Part shown: positions 59,997 through 64,000 of the stretch, one piece after another
Layout: each line of letters opens with the position of its first letter
How positions within the stretch are numbered: the stretch's first letter is position 1
From: an uncultured bacterium
GTDB taxonomy: Bacteria; Bacillota; Clostridia; Lachnospirales; Lachnospiraceae
Assembly (NCBI GenBank): GCA_947243845.1
Contig: CAMXIF010000012.1
Span: 1 to 64,000 of the forward strand
Length of the DNA stretch: 64,000 nucleotides
Direction: 5' to 3'
The notes under the pieces: model-generated
What the model saw: only the letters and a program-made list of their open reading frames with translations
Told to the model about the DNA's origin: nothing
The model's database searches: none
Program-made: the position numbers and the translations under genes

Positions 59997-60797
59997 ATGG
60001 AATTTCGTCCCTGTATCGATATTCATAATGGCAGTGTCAAACAGATCGTAGGAGGAAGCTTGAAAGATCAGGGAGATCAGGCCAGTGAAAACTTTGTAGC
60101 TGCGCAGGATGCCGTTTTTTTTGCCAGACTTTATCAACAACATGATGTCAAAAACGGACACGTCATACTCTTAAATCCGGTCACATCACCTTATTATAGG
60201 AAAACAAAACAACAGGCGCTTGAAGCCCTGCGCGCCTATCCGGATGGGCTGCAGGCAGGAGGCGGCATTACACCGGACAATGCGGGTGAATTTCTGGATG
60301 CAGGGGCAAGTCATGTGATCGTCACTTCCTATGTGTTCCAGAACGGACAGATTCAGTATGAGAGACTGCGGGAACTGGTACAGAAAGTGGGCAGAAGGAA
60401 TCTGGTGCTGGATTTGAGTGTCCGCAAAAAAGAAGGACGTTATTATATTGTGACCGACCGATGGCAAAAATATACCGATGTGGAACTGACTGAAAGAACA
60501 ATGGAGGAATTGTCTCTTTATTGCGATGAATTTTTAGTTCATGCGGTGGATGTGGAAGGAAAAGCATCCGGAATTGAGGAACCTGTAGCAAAACTTTTGG
60601 GGGATTGGGGTAAACTGCCTGTTACCTATGCGGGCGGCGTCCACGACTTTCAGGATTTGGAGCGATTAAAGATATTAGGGAAAAACCGCGTGCATGTAAC
60701 CATCGGCAGCGCGTTGGATCTGTTTGGAGGGCATATGCAGTTTGAGGAAGTGCTTCGGTTTACCGGATATACTACAAAAAAGAACCTGTCACATTGA
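59997..60797 (+). CDS. hisA: HisA isomerase, eukaryotic-type
   Basis: 266 residues, a TIM-barrel isomerase that opens the ribose of ProFAR to PRFAR in histidine synthesis. FRPCIDIHNGSVKQIVGGSL supplies the catalytic Asp of strand 1. GGGITPDNAGEFLDAGASHVIVTS is the phosphate loop region, and VTYAGGVHDFQDLERLK the second. The sequence fits the subgroup typical of yeast and plant HIS6 better than ordinary bacterial HisA. It is standalone, without other his genes, which also suggests separate acquisition. A terminator overlaps its stop. Confidence 0.88.
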   Translation: MEFRPCIDIHNGSVKQIVGGSLKDQGDQASENFVAAQDAVFFARLYQQHDVKNGHVILLNPVTSPYYRKTKQQALEALRAYPDGLQAGGGITPDNAGEFLDAGASHVIVTSYVFQNGQIQYERLRELVQKVGRRNLVLDLSVRKKEGRYYIVTDRWQKYTDVELTERTMEELSLYCDEFLVHAVDVEGKASGIEEPVAKLLGDWGKLPVTYAGGVHDFQDLERLKILGKNRVHVTIGSALDLFGGHMQFEEVLRFTGYTTKKNLSH

Positions 60798-60815
60798 CAG
60801 GTTCTCTTTTTCTCT
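60779..60815 (+). terminator. Terminator overlapping the hisA stop
   Basis: AGAACCTGTCA pairs with TGACAGGTTCT, then CTTTTTCT. The stop codon of hisA (60795-60797) lies inside the hairpin. Confidence 0.85.
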
Positions 60816-60916
60816 AATCCGTTACAACAATATTGCTGATTCTAAATAAAATTTACAATTTATATTTAAGAACAGGCACATCGTGATACTGATTATCGAT
60901 GTTATAAGTCCGATGC

Positions 60917-61117
60917 TTATAACTTTGTTACATTTACGGCCTGAGGTCCTTTTTCTCCGTTTACTACTTCATACTCAACCTCAGCGCCCTCTTCGAGGGA
61001 CTTGAAGCCTTCCATGTTAAGTCCTGAATAGTGAACGAATACGTCATTACCCTGCTCATCGGAAATAAAGCCGTATCCTTTTTGGTTGTTAAACCACTTT
61101 ACTGTACCTTTGTTCAT
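60917..61117 (-). CDS. Cold shock protein (CspA family)
   Basis: 66 residues from ATG at 61117 with GGAGG seven bases upstream. It has the RNA-binding motifs KGYGFIS (RNP1) and DVFVHYSG (RNP2) of a single cold-shock domain. Nucleic-acid chaperone for mRNA at low temperature and in general growth. The 5' leader is short and no long cold-sensing UTR is evident. It is monocistronic. Confidence 0.96.
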   Translation of the reverse strand: MNKGTVKWFNNQKGYGFISDEQGNDVFVHYSGLNMEGFKSLEEGAEVEYEVVNGEKGPQAVNVTKL

Positions 61118-61254
61118 TATGATACCTCCACGAATATTAAAAAGTACGTTGACTCGGCAACACCCATAGAATAGCATATATCCTTATAAATGTAAAGCGT
61201 TGTTTTCTGATTATTTAAGGGATTTTTAAAGAAAAAATTTTATGTAAACAAACA

Positions 61255-61284
61255 TTGCTATCTATATGTCATCTGTGGTATAAT
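61255..61284 (+). promoter_or_regulatory. Promoter of degenerate M23 gene
   Basis: TTGCTA and TATAAT are 18 bases apart, with a perfect -10, about 38 bases ahead of the GTG start. Confidence 0.7.
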
Positions 61285-61322
61285 GGGAACGGGATTCTCG
61301 ACATATCGGAGGTAATCTTTTA

Positions 61323-62045
61323 GTGAGTGCATCAGAAAACGGGAAGAGGAAGAGAAGATTTAATTATACGATCATGATCTTCACGGACTCCAAAGAAGGC
61401 AGTATCAGGCAGCTTCGGATCGATCCCGGGGTAATTGAAACATTGTTCATAGTCCTGCTTGCAGCTATCATCATCTTAGTGGTTGTAAACAGCAGGCGGG
61501 GTGATATGATCACAGCGCTTAAAGAAGAAAAACAAAAGCAGATGGAGCAGATAGAGACGCTCGAAGAAGAGAACCAGAACCTTGTGCTCTTGCATGATGA
61601 ATTGTCGGATAAAGTTACGATTTTAAGTGATACCATCAATCAAAAAGTGGAACAGGAGGAAGCGAAGGAAGCAGAGGAGGCACAGGCGCATATGCCGGTA
61701 GGGTTCCCGATGTCTTCTTCCGCGTCCATGCAGGAGGCAGACACAGAAGAACCCATGGTGAAGTTAAACGGTTCGGAAGGCGCCAGCATCGTTGCTTCGG
61801 GAGCCGGTAAAGTTCTTTCCATCACGACAGGCAGTTCCTACCTGCACTGTGTCAGGATCGATCATGGCAACGGCTATGTCAGCATCTATCGCAATGACGG
61901 CGAAGTCATGCTCAAAGAGGGGGACGAGCTGGTCAGAGGATCGATTATCTTCGTGATTGGTGAGGAAAACACCGAACTGGGATACCAGATTACCTATGAC
62001 GAGAAATACATGGAGCCCATGGAATTATTAAATATAGATGGTTGA
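61323..62045 (+). CDS. Membrane-anchored LytM (M23-like) protein lacking catalytic His
   Basis: 240 residues, GTG start with GGAGG ten bases upstream. A cytoplasmic basic segment is followed by a membrane helix at about 38-60, a coiled coil (about 65-115), then a lysostaphin-type beta domain from about 150. The segment VRIDHGNGYVSIYRN keeps the fold, but the usual Y-A-H and H-L-H-F zinc ligands are replaced (YRN, and GYQITYD at the end). It is therefore probably a non-catalytic regulator of peptidoglycan hydrolases, like EnvC-type proteins. It looks monocistronic. Confidence 0.8.
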   Translation: MSASENGKRKRRFNYTIMIFTDSKEGSIRQLRIDPGVIETLFIVLLAAIIILVVVNSRRGDMITALKEEKQKQMEQIETLEEENQNLVLLHDELSDKVTILSDTINQKVEQEEAKEAEEAQAHMPVGFPMSSSASMQEADTEEPMVKLNGSEGASIVASGAGKVLSITTGSSYLHCVRIDHGNGYVSIYRNDGEVMLKEGDELVRGSIIFVIGEENTELGYQITYDEKYMEPMELLNIDG

Positions 62046-62082
62046 TGGATGCATCTGGCGGCAAAGCTATTTCCGAATGCAA

Positions 62083-62373
62083 TTACTTTTGGGTGAGCCG
62101 CTCAAAAATCAGATCATATCCATCATTTCCATAGTTAAGGGACCGGTTGACACGGCTGATTGTAGCAGTGGAAGCACCGGTCTTTTCTGCGATTTCCAGA
62201 TAAGTCTTATGGGATTTTAACATGGAAGCTACTTCAAAGCGCTGGGACAGCGAGAGCAGCTCATTGACCGTACACAGGTCTTCAAAAAAATCATAACATT
62301 CGTCCACGGATTCCAGACAGAGGATTGCCCGGAACAGATGATCCACAGCATCGTTTTTAATCTTTTTATTCAT
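62083..62373 (-). CDS. TrpR-like YerC/YecD family DNA-binding protein
   Basis: 96 residues from ATG at 62373 (AGGAGG six bases upstream). It has the all-helical TrpR fold with a helix-turn-helix at about 58-85 (SHKTYLEIAEKTGASTATISRVNRSLNYG). The ELLSLSQRFEVASML segment is the dimerisation part. The family is a putative transcription factor in Firmicutes with unknown effector. It is convergent with the M23-like gene. Confidence 0.93.
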   Translation of the reverse strand: MNKKIKNDAVDHLFRAILCLESVDECYDFFEDLCTVNELLSLSQRFEVASMLKSHKTYLEIAEKTGASTATISRVNRSLNYGNDGYDLIFERLTQK

Positions 62374-62504
62374 AAAGAACCTCCTTATACTTTCATACGT
62401 TAAAACTTTACAGCTGTTATGTATCAATATAACACGGATGGACTGTTTTGTAAACAGCAAAAGCATCGTAATAAATTACAAAAAGGGCTTATAAAATAAA
62501 ATAC

Positions 62505-62533
62505 TTGTCATGTAGTAATAAAAACTATATAAT
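62505..62533 (+). promoter_or_regulatory. Promoter of DUF1836 gene
   Basis: TTGTCA and a perfect TATAAT lie 17 bases apart, about 43 bases upstream of the ATG. Confidence 0.75.
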
Positions 62534-62575
62534 AGAGTGTAAGTATTATTATAGAAGGTTATAGAAGGTGTAAAA

Positions 62576-63253
62576 ATGACAATCAACATGGAAGATTTGT
62601 TGAGCAGCATATTAGGCAGCCTGGACAGGCTTGAGTATATTCGTTCGGAGGATATTCCGGATATTGACCTGTATATGGATCAGGTGACGACCTTTATGGA
62701 GTCCCATCTGAAAAATTCTGTCAGAAATCCGCTGAGTGATAAGATTCTGACAAAGACGATGATCAATAATTATGCTAAGAATGATCTGCTGCCGCCGCCG
62801 GTCAGGAAGAAATATTCCAAAGACCATGTACTGCTTCTTATTTTTATCTATTATTATAAGGGAATCCTGTCGATCAATGATATCCAGGAACTTTTAAGGC
62901 CGATCAAAGAGAAGTTTTTTGACAAGGGAACGGCTTTTAACCTGTCTTCCGTTTATGAGGAAGTACTGGGATTGGAATTGGATCAGACAGCGGTGATGAA
63001 GACGGATCTGGAAGAGAAGTTTCAGATCGCCCAAAAGTCGTTTGCAGATGCACCGGAGGATTCGCAGGAATTTCTGAGGATTTTCTCCTTTATCTGTATG
63101 CTGAGTTTTGATGTCTACATCAAGACCCTTTTGATAGAGAAGATGATAGATGGATTTGTCACCAAAAAGAATGAGAAGGAACACAAAAAGACAAAGCCGC
63201 AGGAAAAGCAGAGCAAAAAGGAAGAAACAGGCCATTCCGGCATGGAGGACTAA
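62576..63253 (+). CDS. DUF1836 protein
   Basis: 225 residues. The block NPLSDKILTKTMINNYAKNDLLPPPVRKKYSKDHVLLLIFIYYYKGILSINDIQELL is the DUF1836 signature, with a MerR-like winged helix-turn-helix in the middle (about 55-105). The C-terminus is a Lys/Glu-rich tail. It is likely a regulator or protein-binding factor of the cytoplasm. The next gene starts immediately after its stop, so both share the message. Confidence 0.9.
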   Translation: MTINMEDLLSSILGSLDRLEYIRSEDIPDIDLYMDQVTTFMESHLKNSVRNPLSDKILTKTMINNYAKNDLLPPPVRKKYSKDHVLLLIFIYYYKGILSINDIQELLRPIKEKFFDKGTAFNLSSVYEEVLGLELDQTAVMKTDLEEKFQIAQKSFADAPEDSQEFLRIFSFICMLSFDVYIKTLLIEKMIDGFVTKKNEKEHKKTKPQEKQSKKEETGHSGMED

Positions 63254-63625
63254 ATGAGACAGGTACGGACGATTGATGATCTGGCGGACAGAGGGTTTGA
63301 TGTACAGGAAGGTATCGCGATGTGCGCCGGGGATGAGGAACTTTATCTGGAAGTGCTGCAGGAAGCGTTTGAAGAGGGTGAGGAGAAGATTCCCCTGATC
63401 AGAAAACTCTATGAGCAGCGGGATTACGAGCGCTATATGGTGGAGGTGCATGGGCTGAAAAATGCCATGCGTTCCATTGGGGCCATGCATCTTTCCGAGG
63501 CTGCCAAAGAGCAGGAATTTGCGGTAAAAGAACAGGATTACGGCAAGGTTGACGAGAAGGTAGAGACTTTGCTTGCCGAGTACCAGGATGTGGTGGATGC
63601 GCTGCGGGAACTTCTGGATGACTAG
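63254..63625 (+). CDS. Hpt domain protein
   Basis: 123 residues, a four-helix histidine phosphotransfer domain. RYMVEVHGLKNAMRSIGAMHLSEAAKEQE carries the phospho-accepting H-x-L-K. It would relay phosphate between a hybrid kinase and response regulators. No partner is encoded in the window. It abuts DUF1836 and is followed by a terminator. Confidence 0.92.
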   Translation: MRQVRTIDDLADRGFDVQEGIAMCAGDEELYLEVLQEAFEEGEEKIPLIRKLYEQRDYERYMVEVHGLKNAMRSIGAMHLSEAAKEQEFAVKEQDYGKVDEKVETLLAEYQDVVDALRELLDD

Positions 63626-63710
63626 AAAGGATGACAGACTTACGGAACGCCGCAGGACATTCGGAGAAAAATATTTAGTTTACATAATATAGAAACGATA
63701 TAGAAACAAC

Positions 63711-63753
63711 AACTAACGCCCGGCATATAATCTGTCGGGCGTTAGTTTTATAG
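63711..63753 (+). terminator. Terminator after Hpt gene
   Basis: AACTAACGCCCG pairs with CGGGCGTTAGTT (12 bp), then TTATAG. It is strong and lies 86 bases after the Hpt stop. Confidence 0.85.
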
Positions 63754-63792
63754 AATAGGAAAGTTCTTTGCCTATTCGGTGCTGTGACTGCT

Positions 63793-64000
63793 TTATTTCG
63801 CTGCCTTTTGGGCAAAAGAGGGGTCTACCAGATCCGCGTAGGGAACTCTGCCATCCAGTTCGCCGGCTTCTTCCAGGATGTTCTGCAGAAGCGTGAAGCT
63901 GTCTTCTTCAAAGATCAGATCTTCTTTCCAGGTATCCTGGGCGGCATAACGCCCTACGATGGTTTCGATGGTGGCAAGGTCGGTCTCCGCGAACTGCGGC
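63793..64000 (-). CDS. ABC transporter substrate-binding protein, C-terminus only
   Basis: The last 68 residues are visible; the rest continues beyond the window. ETDLATIETIVGRYAAQDTW, then FTLLQNILEEAGELDGRVPYADLVDPSFAQKA, fits the C-terminus of SsuA/NMT1-type periplasmic binding lipoproteins for sulfonates, nitrate or thiamine precursors. TAA stop at 63793-63795. The ligand cannot be predicted from this fragment. Confidence 0.75.
   Translation of the reverse strand, partial: PQFAETDLATIETIVGRYAAQDTWKEDLIFEEDSFTLLQNILEEAGELDGRVPYADLVDPSFAQKAAK

Overview
The window looks like a chromosomal segment of a Clostridia-type Firmicute, most likely a Lachnospiraceae gut anaerobe. The evidence is Gram-positive style AGGAGG ribosome sites, a SigH sporulation-type sigma factor, class III fructose bisphosphatase, Mini-RNase III, a T-box leader, TPP and lysine riboswitches, ECF transporter subunits, rubrerythrin, and MATE and MgtE families typical of that group. 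No rRNA operon, CRISPR array, prophage or intact insertion sequence was seen.

Layout. The window opens in a tRNA-Met. A membrane protein with a Gln/Asn/Tyr-rich repeat tail (0.4-1.7 kb) and a chemoreceptor (1.9-3.6 kb) follow. Next is a compact cluster of an exported DUF5722 glycosidase-like protein, an acyltransferase with a zinc ribbon and a PIG-L deacetylase (3.7-8.2 kb), which may build or trim surface glycans. Then come a ribbon-helix-helix/SPFH pair, purC and rubrerythrin. A CoA block (ECF S-component, coaX, coaBC) runs into a MATE exporter, ispF, an exported protein and sigH. A tRNA-Thr, TPP riboswitch and thiT follow. A Cys-type T-box controls cysE-cysS-mrnC-rlmB and a repeat-bearing SGNH hydrolase. 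The order ispF...sigH...cysE-cysS-mrnC-rlmB looks like the common Firmicutes translation/isoprenoid cluster rearranged by insertions. A class A penicillin-binding protein, a YigZ protein and mgtE complete the left core.

From 32.6 to 43.3 kb lies an AT-rich accessory island. About twenty small, mostly unrelated genes all sit on the plus strand: GNAT acetyltransferases, P-loop kinases, flavodoxin-like proteins, HD hydrolases, a SUKH protein, a short SEDS-like membrane protein, a TfoX C-terminal domain, a DUF3795 protein and an XRE regulator. Broken small genes lie among them. At least seven junctions carry a related CGGRATTTGGAGG-like leader motif. This resembles a gene-cassette array without a visible recombinase. 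A second accessory block (43.3-51.3 kb) holds an AraC regulator divergent from a GH43 xylosidase, a MATE exporter divergent from a Crp-like regulator, and an ABC exporter. The exporter is preceded by a 12-codon leader ORF and tandem terminator hairpins, a strong candidate attenuator.

The right end (51.3-64 kb) returns to core genes: typA, a C_GCAxxG_C_C protein, a tandem-OB SSB-like protein, a CobO-like enzyme, riboswitch-controlled dapA with dapB, fbp, a eukaryotic-type hisA, a cold shock protein, a degenerate M23 protein, a TrpR-like YerC protein, DUF1836 and Hpt proteins, and the C-terminus of an ABC substrate-binding protein. Two families of dispersed palindromic elements recur between genes. 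One pair shows compensatory base changes, which supports a folded RNA or DNA element.
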